From: Bacteroidales bacterium
GTDB lineage: Bacteria > Bacteroidota > Bacteroidia > Bacteroidales > UBA4417
Direction: 5' to 3'
DNA: 64,000 bases
NCBI GenBank assembly: GCA_016707785.1
Contig: JADJGZ010000011.1
Span: 1-64,000 of the forward strand
Shown: positions 1 through 8,821 of the stretch, piece after piece
Layout of the letters: every line of letters starts with the position of its first letter
How positions within the stretch are numbered: position 1 is the first letter of the stretch
Notes under the pieces: generated by a model
Told to the model about the DNA's origin: nothing
Seen by the model: the letters and a program-made list of their open reading frames with translations, nothing else
Databases searched by the model: none
Translations under genes and position numbers: made by a program

Positions 1-35
1 TGAGACTTGGGACTTGGGACTTGAGACTTGGATCT
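1..35. repeat. heptanucleotide repeat array (window edge)
   Basis: The first 35 bases are five consecutive 7-bp words of the form TGRGACT, ending in TGGATCT. The same word family recurs at about 3700-3820 and, on the other strand, at about 15935-16000. The array probably continues left of the window. Confidence 0.75.
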
Positions 36-116
36 TATACCCCCGGAATTTTCCGATGTTATATCCTTTTACGCTGCTCATCATAAAAATCAGCCTACTT
101 AGTCTAACTTTACAGT

Positions 117-1421
117 GTGAAAAGCTGCAATTCAAAAATAGGATTATGCTGGGCCTGCATATGGGTAGTGATGCTGTTTGTTTCCTGCAATAAAGAAGCG
201 GAAAACAGTTTGCCCGTTGTAACCATCAGCGCTCCGCAGGCGGGATCAACGTATGTGGCGGGGGATACGCTTATTGTGGTTGCGGACCTGTCGGACAAGG
301 AAAGCCTGCACTCAGTGAGGGTGGTACTGAATGACAATGAAGGAAAGCCGGTGCTGGCTCCTGTTGAAATCAGCATTCCAACCAATCCTTACCACCTGGT
401 ACTCTCCTACCCTATCTCAGACCTCAGCCTGGCTGGCGGCACCTATGAAATCCAGGTGAAAGCCTCTGACGGGGTATCGGAAACCAATAGCTTCCGACAG
501 ATACAGATTACCGCACTCCCCAGGGAATTCCGGTATCCATTAGTGGTCACACAGCCGGGGTCGAACCTCATAAATGTCTTTTCGCTGGAAAACGCCACGC
601 CCCTGAAAATCATCAGCAGGACCGGGGATTATAAAGCGGCAGCCCTTCAATCTTCCAGGCAAATGATGTTCATCTGCGGATCTTCTCAATCGGATCTCGA
701 TGCTTACTCTCTTGATGATTACCAGGTACTTTGGAGTCAACCCTCCAAACAACTGCCTCATGGTCATTGGTTTGAAGCAATTTCATCGGATGCGCCCTAC
801 CTTCTTACCTGCTATTATGAAGGTTATGTCAAAGGACTTGATTATACAGGAGGAACAGTCTTTACAACCACAGCATCGGGAGTTAATTACCCGGTTTGTG
901 CAAGAATCCAGAATGAATATGTCATTGTGAACCGCAAGGAATATGCTTCTGAAAAGTATTCCCTGGCCTGGTATAATATCACGGGCGGCACTCTCCGGCA
1001 GTCCATTACCCCTGCGCCTCAGATGTTAGCTATAATGCCCCTGGACCAGCAAAAGAGCCTGTGTTTTGGGAATAAGGATGGGGAGGCAGGCATTTACAAG
1101 CTTGATATTCAATCGGGGACACTCACATTGCTTCATTCGATCAATAATGAGATAGTCAGGCAGGTGTCAGCGATGGATTCAGATAACTACCTGCTTGCCG
1201 GGACTCACACCATATACTGGTATCGCTACAGCCAAAACAGCCTGGTGGAGTTTGTGAAGGATATTGAGGATGCAAGTATTGCCTGCGAAAATATTGGGCA
1301 ACAGGTTTTTACGGGTTCAGGGAAAATGCTAAGTGTTTATAGTTTTCCGGAAGGGACTTTAACGGGCACATTGCAGATGAATGAACCCATTAGGGATATT
1401 TTGTTGTTTTACAATAAATAA
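117..1421 (+). CDS. lipoprotein with Ig-like domain and probable beta-propeller
   Basis: 434 residues from a GTG start. A hydrophobic signal ends in a lipobox (LFVSC, Cys about residue 24), so it is probably an outer-membrane or periplasmic lipoprotein. Residues about 33-135 look like a bacterial Ig-like/cadherin-type beta-sandwich (motifs such as VTISAPQAGSTY and EIQVKASDG). The rest has repeated beta-rich blades with PQMLAIMPLD- and SAMDSDNYLLAG-like segments, suggesting a propeller. I do not recognise a specific family and no function can be assigned. It is followed by a 161-bp gap before mnmD. A poor -7-like box (TAACTTTA, 105-112) lies almost on the start. Confidence 0.7.
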   Translation: MKSCNSKIGLCWACIWVVMLFVSCNKEAENSLPVVTISAPQAGSTYVAGDTLIVVADLSDKESLHSVRVVLNDNEGKPVLAPVEISIPTNPYHLVLSYPISDLSLAGGTYEIQVKASDGVSETNSFRQIQITALPREFRYPLVVTQPGSNLINVFSLENATPLKIISRTGDYKAAALQSSRQMMFICGSSQSDLDAYSLDDYQVLWSQPSKQLPHGHWFEAISSDAPYLLTCYYEGYVKGLDYTGGTVFTTTASGVNYPVCARIQNEYVIVNRKEYASEKYSLAWYNITGGTLRQSITPAPQMLAIMPLDQQKSLCFGNKDGEAGIYKLDIQSGTLTLLHSINNEIVRQVSAMDSDNYLLAGTHTIYWYRYSQNSLVEFVKDIEDASIACENIGQQVFTGSGKMLSVYSFPEGTLTGTLQMNEPIRDILLFYNK

Positions 1422-1582
1422 GGTTACTAAATTGTCAGGGAGCAAAATAAGACACAAATGTCTCAAATCGCTGAATGTCAAACAATGGTCACAAATACCT
1501 GGTATTCAATGGTTGTGATTGTCAAGCATGATTTTCTTGTTACACAATCAGAAAGTTATCAGGAACACTACGAATTTCGGAG

Positions 1583-2278
1583 ATGTCGGTTATGAAGGAA
1601 AATAAGCTGGTGATGAGTGAGGATGGTTCGCATACCTTGATGTCTGGGGTATTTAAGGAGCATTATCATTCAACACATGGAGCCATCCAGGAATCCAGGC
1701 ATATTTTTCTGCAGGCAGGATATCACTATGTACATCAGGAAGTCAATGAAATCAGGTTGCTGGAGATCGGGTTCGGAACAGGGTTAAATGCGCTGCTCAC
1801 CTGCATGGAAAGCCGGTTGCTCCACTCCCGTACCTGCTACATAACGCTGGAACCTTTTCCTATTACTGAGGAAAGCCGAAAAAGCCTGAACTACCCTTCT
1901 CTCCTGGAACAACCTGATGCACAGCAATATTTCAGCCATATGCATGAAGCTGCCTGGGCAAAGGAGCAGGAGATCAGTGAATGGTTCCGGTTTACCAAGT
2001 TAAAAGTTGGAATCAATGAGTTTCAGGGGGAAAGTGAAACCTTTGACCTGGTCTATTTTGATGCCTTCTCTCCTGAAACACAGCCTGAAATGTGGACAGA
2101 AGAGGTCTTTGGAAAGCTTTTCCTGGTTTTAAAGCCGGGAGGCTGCCTGGTTACCTATTCTTGTAAGGGCATCGTAAAAAGGGCCCTGCGTTCAGCCGGG
2201 TTCAGCATTCAAAAACTACCCGGACCACCCGGAAAGAGAGAGATATTGAGAGCCCTTAAACCTATAAATTCGTTATAA
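1583..2278 (+). CDS. mnmD: tRNA 5-methylaminomethyl-2-thiouridine methyltransferase MnmD
   Basis: 231 residues. It resembles the stand-alone methyltransferase half of MnmC, which makes the last methyl transfer in mnm5s2U34 synthesis on tRNA using SAM. The SAM-binding loop LEIGFGTGLNALL is at residues 60-72, and the family motif VYFDAFSPETQPEMWTEEVF is near 152-171, followed by LKPGGCLVTYS. There is no MnmC oxidase half, as is common in Bacteroidota. A second ATG at codon 4 (1592) is possible. The next gene starts on the base after this stop codon, so the two are co-transcribed. Confidence 0.88.
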   Translation: MSVMKENKLVMSEDGSHTLMSGVFKEHYHSTHGAIQESRHIFLQAGYHYVHQEVNEIRLLEIGFGTGLNALLTCMESRLLHSRTCYITLEPFPITEESRKSLNYPSLLEQPDAQQYFSHMHEAAWAKEQEISEWFRFTKLKVGINEFQGESETFDLVYFDAFSPETQPEMWTEEVFGKLFLVLKPGGCLVTYSCKGIVKRALRSAGFSIQKLPGPPGKREILRALKPINSL

Positions 2279-2746
2279 ATGTTCACCATCAGGGTATATG
2301 GAATTTTGATTGAGCAGTCGCGTCTGCTGGTGACGGATGAATTTCGCCTGGGGATATTTATGACTAAATTCCCGGGGGGTGGACTGGAATATGGGGAAGG
2401 TACACTGGATTGTCTGAAAAGGGAGTGGAAAGAAGAAACCGGGATGGAAATCGAAATATTATCCCATTATTACACCACAGATTTTTTCCAGCCGGCCTTT
2501 AAACTTCCTGAATCCAGGCAGGTCATCAATATTTATTACCGGGTCAGGGCTATTCATCCGTACAAGTTTACAACCACCACGAAGGTTTTTGACTTTCCTG
2601 AAATTACTGACGGGGCCCAGACTTTCCGATGGATCCCTTTATCAGAAGTCGATACAGCATTATTCACCCTTCCTGTTGACAAGGTAGTGGTTCAGAAATT
2701 ACTGGAAGAGTATCGTCAGGGCTTATTGATCGTGAAGGAAGAATAA
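2279..2746 (+). CDS. Nudix hydrolase
   Basis: 155 residues, starting immediately after the mnmD stop. A complete Nudix box is present: G34-x5-E40-x7-R48 E49 W50 x E52 E53 x G55 M56, the Mg2+-binding diphosphohydrolase signature. The substrate cannot be read from sequence; nucleotide or nucleotide-sugar diphosphates are usual. The last 31 bp overlap the convergent acylphosphatase gene. Placement behind mnmD suggests a shared transcript rather than a shared pathway. Confidence 0.85.
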   Translation: MFTIRVYGILIEQSRLLVTDEFRLGIFMTKFPGGGLEYGEGTLDCLKREWKEETGMEIEILSHYYTTDFFQPAFKLPESRQVINIYYRVRAIHPYKFTTTTKVFDFPEITDGAQTFRWIPLSEVDTALFTLPVDKVVVQKLLEEYRQGLLIVKEE

Positions 2747-2988
2747 TCATGCTTGCCTAACGGATGCACTTTGATGGAGCTCACCCGTGACCATTCCGGA
2801 CCTTTCCTGCACCATTCAATAAATGCTTCCATTTCAGGATCCTCCCCAATGGCTTCGATATAAACAGAACCATCTGCCGAATTCATCACAAATCCTTTGA
2901 TTCCAAGATTCAATGCTGCATTCATGCAATGATAGCGGAATCCTACACCCTGAACTTTCCCGTACACATGGATTGCAGCACTTTTCAT
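2716..2988 (-). CDS. acyP: acylphosphatase
   Basis: 90 residues, the normal family length. It hydrolyses acyl phosphates in the cytoplasm. The signature GKVQGVGFR is at residues 10-18, with the phosphate-binding Arg18, and the catalytic Asn36 is in GFVMNSADG; both key residues are present. Its 3' end overlaps the convergent Nudix gene by 31 bp. The gene upstream on the same strand ends 5 bp away (2994), so the two probably share a transcript. Confidence 0.92.
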   Translation of the reverse strand: MKSAAIHVYGKVQGVGFRYHCMNAALNLGIKGFVMNSADGSVYIEAIGEDPEMEAFIEWCRKGPEWSRVSSIKVHPLGKHDYSSFTINKP

Positions 2989-2993
2989 AGGCT

Positions 2994-3563
2994 TCAGGCG
3001 TTCAATCTTTTCATCATTAAAGAGTCAACCAGCATAAAGAGTTTACCCGGTTCACCGGTTCTCCAGGGTAAGTCGTTGAGGTTCCCGCCCATGGCCATAT
3101 AATAATCGAGGGAGGCATCTTCCAGATCCTTTATTACGTGATCCCTGAAGTTTACCAGGGCAATCCATCCATCTTCTACTTCATCGAACCATTCCTGGTA
3201 GTAGGAATCGTCATCAAAATGAAAGCTAAGCACATTCTCACCGATCAGGATGAACTTGTTAATCCCTTCTTCCTGAAGAAATTCCACCACATTTCGTTTT
3301 AGATACATGATGTCATTGTACAGACAATCATTCCATTCCCCCAGGAACTCAATCACACAGAAATGTTCTTCATAGTTCACATATAGAATCTTCAGGTACA
3401 GGGTTGCTGAACCAAAGCCGTCCCATTGAGGATGAATGAAATAATTATAAATGCTGTCGCTAAAGACGAATTCGCTGTAATCTCTTCCAAAAAAGGGTGA
3501 TCTTTCGTCTTCGGAAGCGATGTACAGGTGTCTCCAGTTGTAATAAGGTTCAAGGTCGTGCAA
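2994..3563 (-). CDS. conserved hypothetical protein
   Basis: 189 residues, acidic and rich in aromatics, with no signal peptide or membrane segment. I recall similar proteins from other Bacteroidota (HDLEPYYNW start, SPFFGR, KFILIGENVLSFHFDD) but know no function. The frame opens with TTG at 3561-3563; the heptad repeat island begins at the very next base, so there is no ordinary upstream region and no promoter other than repeat sequence. The acylphosphatase gene follows 5 bp after its stop. Confidence 0.72.
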   Translation of the reverse strand: MHDLEPYYNWRHLYIASEDERSPFFGRDYSEFVFSDSIYNYFIHPQWDGFGSATLYLKILYVNYEEHFCVIEFLGEWNDCLYNDIMYLKRNVVEFLQEEGINKFILIGENVLSFHFDDDSYYQEWFDEVEDGWIALVNFRDHVIKDLEDASLDYYMAMGGNLNDLPWRTGEPGKLFMLVDSLMMKRLNA

Positions 3564-3818
3564 GGGATGTCGGATGTTTGATGTCGGATGTTTGATGTCG
3601 GATGTTTGATGTCGGATGTCGGATGTCGGATGTTTAATGTCGGATGTTGGATGTCGGATGGCGGATGTGGATGTCGGATGGCGGATGGATGGCGGATGGG
3701 ACTTGGGACTTGGATCTTGAATTTTGAGACTTGGGACTTAAGATTTGGGACTTGAAACTTGGGACTTGAAACTTGGGACTTGAGACTTGGGACTTGGGAC
3801 TTGAGATTTGGGACTTGG

Positions 3819-3834
3819 TCCGCCAGCTGGCGGA
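3819..3834. repeat. 16-bp perfect palindrome, copy 1
   Basis: TCCGCCAGCTGGCGGA, perfectly self-complementary. Identical copies lie at 15906-15921 and 15974-15989, all between heptad arrays. Confidence 0.85.
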
Positions 3835-4028
3835 TGGGACTTAGGCAGTGCTTCATTCGTGCATTCGTGGCATTTTATTTCGTCAGTAGCATTAACTTCC
3901 ATCAAAATATAAATCCTTCAGGCAAAAAACCAGAACACAAATTGCTCAAATGATTCACTAATTGACATAAATAATTGAATCTTGCTTGCAGGTCATTTGC
4001 GTTTATTTGTGTGGCATTTGTGTGATTT

Positions 4029-4081
4029 GGGGCTAAAATCCCCCGTCCGCGAAAGCGGACACCCCCTTTTAAAAAAGGGGG
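4029..4081. repeat. three consecutive hairpins
   Basis: GGGG/CCCC around CTAAAAT, then GTCCGC-GAAA-GCGGAC (4045-4060, a perfect 6-bp stem with GAAA loop), then CCCCCTTTT/AAAA..GGGGG (4062-4081). It resembles a REP-like mobile palindromic unit rather than a terminator, because no gene ends next to it. Confidence 0.55.
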
Positions 4082-4271
4082 ACATCTTTTATTCCCAATC
4101 CCGAATCCTCGCATCTCCCCATCTCCACATCTCCCATCTTCTCTCCTTCTCCCCCTCTCCTCATCTCCCATCTCCCATCTCCTCATCTCCCCACTCCTCA
4201 TCTCCTCATCTCCCCACATCTCCTCATCTCCTCATCCCCTAACCCAAAGACTCCCCTTCGGGGCATCTCCC

Positions 4272-5159
4272 CTACGGCACCAACTTATACTTCCTCGTCG
4301 AGCTATAGGCAGAGAAAAAGCCAATGGCCCCATTCGAAATATTCCCTTTCACATTGGCAGGAGGGCCGGAAAACAGCGGATTGGTTCCCTGCACTTCTGA
4401 CTGAACCTGCCATACAAAGTTAAAGTAATCTTCACCGATATTGTTCACTTCAAGGGTAATGGTATCACCCGGACGAAGCCCTTCCTGTGGATTACCCTGG
4501 TTGATGAATCCTACAGACGCACCATTGGTATATGATCCATTGAAAAGTTTGTCATCTACCACGAACCATTCAGGGATGCTGTCGGTCATCAGGTGGCTAT
4601 TCCTGTAAATCATGAAGCGGTAAAAATCAACAGTCGGAGGTTCCTGGACATAACATTTTACCTCCCATATGCCCGACCGGCCCCATTCCTCATGAAAAAG
4701 CAGTCCGATACTATCAATTTCAGCTACCCCATAAAGGGTCGACTGAGCAGTATAACTATCATGCCCACCTATTGTTTCAGCCAGTTGAATGGAAAGTGAA
4801 TAGGTGCGGCCAGGCTGTCCATAAACATTTGGAGCCGTCTGGTAGATTCCCGGTGCTGTTTCATTCAGCAGGAAAGTTTCAGTTCCATCTGAAATACTCA
4901 CAATGGCATGCTGAACCACCGGGGCAGGCTGATTATAATAATAGCTTGAAGTGGTCGTCAGTTTGATGGTGTGAGGCATTGTATCCGTTGTAATGGCACC
5001 TTCCACCACCAGGCGGGCAAAATCATCCTCCAACTCGATTTCGATTCGTTCTGTGCATGAGGATAACAGAATAAGTCCGGTAACCAGGACATATAAAATC
5101 CCTGTTTTTGCCTTTTTTAGCGTATTTTGACTCAATTTTATATAGGAATGGCAGATCAT
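4272..5159 (-). CDS. DUF4249 family lipoprotein, partner of TonB-dependent receptor
   Basis: 295 residues. A hydrophobic segment followed by LLSSC marks a lipoprotein signal (Cys about residue 35). The body matches DUF4249: beta-rich N-terminal domain, FYRFMIYRN segment, and a C-terminal GNISNGAIGFFSAYS motif. DUF4249 lipoproteins occur next to TonB-dependent receptors in Bacteroidota and are presumed to be their surface partner, replacing SusD. It starts 3 bp after the receptor stop, so it is the second gene of that operon. The substrate is unknown. The repeat island abuts its stop codon. Confidence 0.85.
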   Translation of the reverse strand: MICHSYIKLSQNTLKKAKTGILYVLVTGLILLSSCTERIEIELEDDFARLVVEGAITTDTMPHTIKLTTTSSYYYNQPAPVVQHAIVSISDGTETFLLNETAPGIYQTAPNVYGQPGRTYSLSIQLAETIGGHDSYTAQSTLYGVAEIDSIGLLFHEEWGRSGIWEVKCYVQEPPTVDFYRFMIYRNSHLMTDSIPEWFVVDDKLFNGSYTNGASVGFINQGNPQEGLRPGDTITLEVNNIGEDYFNFVWQVQSEVQGTNPLFSGPPANVKGNISNGAIGFFSAYSSTRKYKLVP

Positions 5160-5162
5160 TAC

Positions 5163-7520
5163 TTAAAATTTAAAATTGTAGGTGAGAGCAGGGATAATTG
5201 AGAAGAGGTAGGTTTTCACAGCATAAGTGGTGTATGGGTCAGCTGCATCTTTCTCAAAGTTGATAGACCATGCATTTTTACGGTTATAGGCATTATAGAC
5301 TGAAAGGTTCCAGTCTCCCCTCCACCTCTTTCCGGGTTTCTCCTTGCCTTTAAGTGTGCAGGACAGGTCCAGGCGATGATAATCAGGCATCCTGTAAGCA
5401 TTTCTATCCGAATAGATCGGTACGATTGCATTTCCAATCAGTGCCCTGCCGGTAGGAAAGGTAACAGGGAGGCCGGTAGCATATACCCAGGTTGCTGATA
5501 ATTCAACCCGTTTGCTGGCTTCATAATTAAGGACAATGTTCAGGGTATGAGGTTTATCATAAGGTGCAGGGTAACGATTCCCGTTATTGATGGTTTCAAT
5601 CTTCCGCCAGGACCTTGAATAGGTATAACTGATCCATCCGTTCAGATCGCCGGAATTCTTCCTGGTCATCAGTTCAAGACCATAGGATTCCCCTTCACCA
5701 ATCCTGATTTCACCTTCAATATACTGATTTAGAAGCAGGTAAGCATGATCACAGAAATCGATCACCTTATTTACTTTTTTGTAATACACTTCAACAGAGG
5801 TTTCCAGGGAGTTATCGAAAAAATTCCTGAAATATCCGATGGCCACCTGGTCAGCAACCTGGGGTTTTACATTGGGAGTGCTCGGAAACCAAACATCAAG
5901 CGGTGTTCCTGCCGTTGAATTCTGGGCCAGGGCAATGTACTGATAGGTATGGGAGTAATGTCCCTTGATGGATGAACGTTCATCAAGCAGGTAGGTGAAT
6001 GCGAGCCTGGGTTCCAGTCCAAAATAGGTGTTAAAGAAATCACGTTTTTTGTAGACCACACTATCGATTGGATTAAAGTCTTCATCAAAGCGGTAATAAG
6101 TGCCGGGTCCGACATTTTGAAAAACAGACAGCCTGAGACCATATTTCAGGGTCAGTTTATCGGTAACCTTCTGTTCATTACTCACATAAGCCCCGTGTTC
6201 AAATGCGTATTGCGTGGGTAGGCGGAATTCGGAGATCAGGCTCTCATCGCCCAGGCCGGTAGCAGTGCCGGGAAAAAACTCATGAAAGGTTGTGGTTGCA
6301 CCATATTTAAGCGTGTTTTTCGTATTTAGGTAATAGGTAAAATCGAACCTCGCAGAATGGTCGCGCATTTTCGAACTCCAGTTGAAGGAATTTGCATCCC
6401 CCTGTGGGGTTCCCAGGTTATAGTCAAATTGCGAATAGATCACACTGGCATTGAAGAACAACTTGCTCGAAAAGAGGTGATTCCATCTCAATGAAGCCGT
6501 CTGGTTTCCAAAACCCATTTTTGCAAACTGGTTTTTAAAAGTATCCCTGCCCAGGTACCCGGAAAAATAGACCCGGTTCGTTTCATTGATCGTATGAGTG
6601 AGTTTCAGGTTGAAATCATAGAAAAAAAGTTTGTTATCCCTCACCCCTTCATCTTTGGCGAAGGGTAGAAAAAGATCTGCATAAGTCCTTCTGCCTGAGG
6701 CAACAAAAGTTGTGCGGTCTTTAATAATAGGGCCTTCGATGGTGAGACGGCTGGAAACGGTTCCAATCCCACCGGTGAGTTTGAGTTGTTTGGAGTTGCC
6801 ATCTTTCATCCTGACATCCAGCAATGAAGAGAGCCTTCCCCCGTATGCTGCAGGTATATCACCCTTATAAAGTGTAACATCCTTGATGGCGTCGTTGTTA
6901 AAAACCGAGAAGAAGCCCATGAGGTGGGAAGCATTATACACCGTGGCTTCATCAAGAATGATCAGGTTCTGATCCGAGTTGCCACCCCTTACACTAAAAC
7001 CTGTTGACCCTTCACTGGTGGACTGTACCCCGGGAAGGAGCTGGATCGCTTTGATGATATCCACTTCACCCAATAAAGCCGGTATCCTGCTGATGGTTTT
7101 TACATCCAGTTTTACGAGGCTCATTTCAGGGGCCCTGACATTTTCATCGGTACGGGTGCCTTTGATTTCCACTTCCCCCAGCTCTGATTGGCCGGATTCC
7201 ATAGCGATATCGAGAACCATGTTTTCCGCCAGGTTCACCTTCCTGAAGAAAGTAGAATAACCAATATAGGAAAAACGCAACTGATAGGATCCTGAAGGGA
7301 GGCTGATGGAATAAAATCCATAGGAATTGGTGATAACGCCGGCACTTAGTTCCGAAACAAATATTGTAGCACCAATAAGATATTCACCGGTTGAGGCATC
7401 CTTAACATGGCCGGAAATTGTAAATTTCTTACTCTCAGGCGGGGTTTGTGAATGAGCAAGCGAGGGTAAAAATAAGAAGGCTGCAATGGCTAAAACCAGG
7501 CATAGGTGATGAAATCGCAT
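5163..7520 (-). CDS. TonB-dependent receptor with carboxypeptidase-like regulatory domain
   Basis: 785 residues, an outer-membrane active transporter. Signal peptide at 1-24; CarboxypepD_reg-like domain at about 32-115 (ISGHVKDASTGEYLIGATIF); plug domain at about 140-235 (GGNSDQNLIILDEATVYN, YKGDIPAAYGGRLSSLLDV); then a 22-strand-type barrel ending in Phe (LTYNFKF), as needed for Bam insertion. It is shorter than a typical SusC and is paired with DUF4249, not SusD, so the substrate is open (peptide, metal chelate or glycan). A weak -7-like TAATTTCG lies on the minus strand just upstream. Confidence 0.92.
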   Translation of the reverse strand: MRFHHLCLVLAIAAFLFLPSLAHSQTPPESKKFTISGHVKDASTGEYLIGATIFVSELSAGVITNSYGFYSISLPSGSYQLRFSYIGYSTFFRKVNLAENMVLDIAMESGQSELGEVEIKGTRTDENVRAPEMSLVKLDVKTISRIPALLGEVDIIKAIQLLPGVQSTSEGSTGFSVRGGNSDQNLIILDEATVYNASHLMGFFSVFNNDAIKDVTLYKGDIPAAYGGRLSSLLDVRMKDGNSKQLKLTGGIGTVSSRLTIEGPIIKDRTTFVASGRRTYADLFLPFAKDEGVRDNKLFFYDFNLKLTHTINETNRVYFSGYLGRDTFKNQFAKMGFGNQTASLRWNHLFSSKLFFNASVIYSQFDYNLGTPQGDANSFNWSSKMRDHSARFDFTYYLNTKNTLKYGATTTFHEFFPGTATGLGDESLISEFRLPTQYAFEHGAYVSNEQKVTDKLTLKYGLRLSVFQNVGPGTYYRFDEDFNPIDSVVYKKRDFFNTYFGLEPRLAFTYLLDERSSIKGHYSHTYQYIALAQNSTAGTPLDVWFPSTPNVKPQVADQVAIGYFRNFFDNSLETSVEVYYKKVNKVIDFCDHAYLLLNQYIEGEIRIGEGESYGLELMTRKNSGDLNGWISYTYSRSWRKIETINNGNRYPAPYDKPHTLNIVLNYEASKRVELSATWVYATGLPVTFPTGRALIGNAIVPIYSDRNAYRMPDYHRLDLSCTLKGKEKPGKRWRGDWNLSVYNAYNRKNAWSINFEKDAADPYTTYAVKTYLFSIIPALTYNFKF

Positions 7521-7585
7521 AAGAAATAGTTAGCTTTCGAAATTAAATTGACAAGATTACCGGGATATTATGTAGATGACATTTT

Positions 7586-8809
7586 TTAATGAAAAGCAGC
7601 CATCAGCAGGTTGATATCCTGGAAAGGAAGATGAAATGTATCACTAAGGAATTTGTTAGTAGAAATCCCATTGAACAGGTACACCCCTTGCCTTACGCCA
7701 TAATCAGAACGGAGTACCTGGTCGATACCCCCTTGTTCCCCGATCTTAATAAGAATGGGAGTCAGGAAATTACTTAATGCATAGGAAGCAGTATGTGGAA
7801 CCTTTGAGGCTATATTAGGAACGCAGTAATGGGTAACCCCATATTTCTTGAAAACAGGGCTTTTGTGGTCCGTAAGCTGAGAGGTTTCAAAGCAGCCACC
7901 CTGGTCGATGCTGACATCAATCAGAACAGCGCCCTCCTTCATCTGCTGAACCATTTCTTCGGTTACAATACATGGGGTTCTTCCATAGGCGGTATGCACT
8001 GCCCCAATCACCACATCAGCTGTTTTAAGGGCTGCCAGCAGGTTTCTTGGTTGAAGCATTGAGGTATAAACCCTTGTATTGAGGTTGTTTTGCAGTCGCC
8101 TGAGTTTATAAACCGAATTATCGAATATTTTCACGAAGGCACCCATGCCGAATGCAGCACGGGCCGCGTACTCCCCGACCGTACCGGCACCCAGAATTAC
8201 AACTTCAGTGGGTGAAATCCCGGAGAAACCACCGAGCATTTTTCCACGGCCGTATTCGGGATGGCTCATGTATTCAGCAGCCAGCAGCATTGAAGTATTC
8301 CCTGCAATTTCACTCATGGCGCGGATTACGGGGAAAGTACCCGCTTTATCCTGGATATACTCAAAGGCAACAGCAGTTACCCGCTTTGAGAGTAATCTCC
8401 GGAAATACTCTTCACTGGTATTGGAGGTATGAATTGAAGAGAAAACAGTTTGCCTGTTCCCCAGCAATTCAAATTCTTCAGGTAGAAGTGGTGCCACTTT
8501 CAGGATGATATCGGCACTAAATACCTTTTTGGTATCATAAACCACTTCACCACCCATTTCACTAAATTCATGATCAGTAAAATGAGCAGCCTTTCCGGCA
8601 TCACTTTCTATCATTACATGGTGGCCTTGTTGAACCAATAGACCAACGGCATCAGGCACCAGGGAAACCCTGTTCTCAAGGAATGCTGATTCCTTTGGTA
8701 CACCAATGACCAGCTTTCGCATTTCACGCTGAACTTCCAGCATTTCTTCACGAGGCATAAATTGCCCGCCATGAAGCAACTCTGAATAGTTATTTTGTGT
8801 TAAATCCAT
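7586..8809 (-). CDS. ald: alanine dehydrogenase
   Basis: 407 residues. It catalyses NAD-dependent interconversion of L-alanine and pyruvate plus ammonia in the cytoplasm. The N-terminal AlaDh/PNT domain begins near residue 33 (IGVPKESAFLENRVSLVPDAV), and the Rossmann motif is VVILGAGTVGEYAARAA. The first about 30 residues extend beyond the Bacillus enzyme, which is usual for the Bacteroidota form as I recall it. It lies 12 bp downstream of tsaE in a porX-tsaE-ald run. In a fermenter it could dispose of reductant or ammonia as alanine (inference). Confidence 0.9.
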   Translation of the reverse strand: MDLTQNNYSELLHGGQFMPREEMLEVQREMRKLVIGVPKESAFLENRVSLVPDAVGLLVQQGHHVMIESDAGKAAHFTDHEFSEMGGEVVYDTKKVFSADIILKVAPLLPEEFELLGNRQTVFSSIHTSNTSEEYFRRLLSKRVTAVAFEYIQDKAGTFPVIRAMSEIAGNTSMLLAAEYMSHPEYGRGKMLGGFSGISPTEVVILGAGTVGEYAARAAFGMGAFVKIFDNSVYKLRRLQNNLNTRVYTSMLQPRNLLAALKTADVVIGAVHTAYGRTPCIVTEEMVQQMKEGAVLIDVSIDQGGCFETSQLTDHKSPVFKKYGVTHYCVPNIASKVPHTASYALSNFLTPILIKIGEQGGIDQVLRSDYGVRQGVYLFNGISTNKFLSDTFHLPFQDINLLMAAFH

Positions 8810-8821
8810 GGTTATCAGCAG

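Larger units (their letters stand above)
3564..4271. repeat. mosaic repeat island 1 (heptad words, palindrome, hairpins, pyrimidine tract)
   Basis: This 708-bp gene-free stretch holds, in order: a 7-bp array of GATGTCG/GATGTTT words (3564-3700); a 7-bp array of GGGACTT/GAGACTT words (about 3700-3820); the 16-bp palindrome TCCGCCAGCTGGCGGA (3819-3834); unique-looking sequence with ATTCGTG- and TTTGTGTGG-type words (3850-4028); three hairpins (4029-4081); a tract of CTCATCTCC words, almost all pyrimidine (4110-4240); and AAAGACTCCCCTTCGGGGC (4247-4265). It runs from the TTG of the 189-residue gene to the stop codon of the DUF4249 gene. Open frames across it are made of repeat translation and are not credible genes. 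Confidence 0.85.

Noticed and set aside
2716..2746. 31-bp convergent overlap of the Nudix and acylphosphatase genes as a regulatory antisense pair
   Set aside because: Both proteins have normal lengths; short tail overlaps are common and nothing else suggests regulation.
3564..3830. Tandem words considered as a CRISPR array
   Set aside because: The units are 7 bp with no spacers and no cas genes are present.
3392..4242. Open frames of 86-154 codons across repeat island 1
   Set aside because: They are translations of heptad and pyrimidine repeats, have no start signals and overlap each other on both strands.
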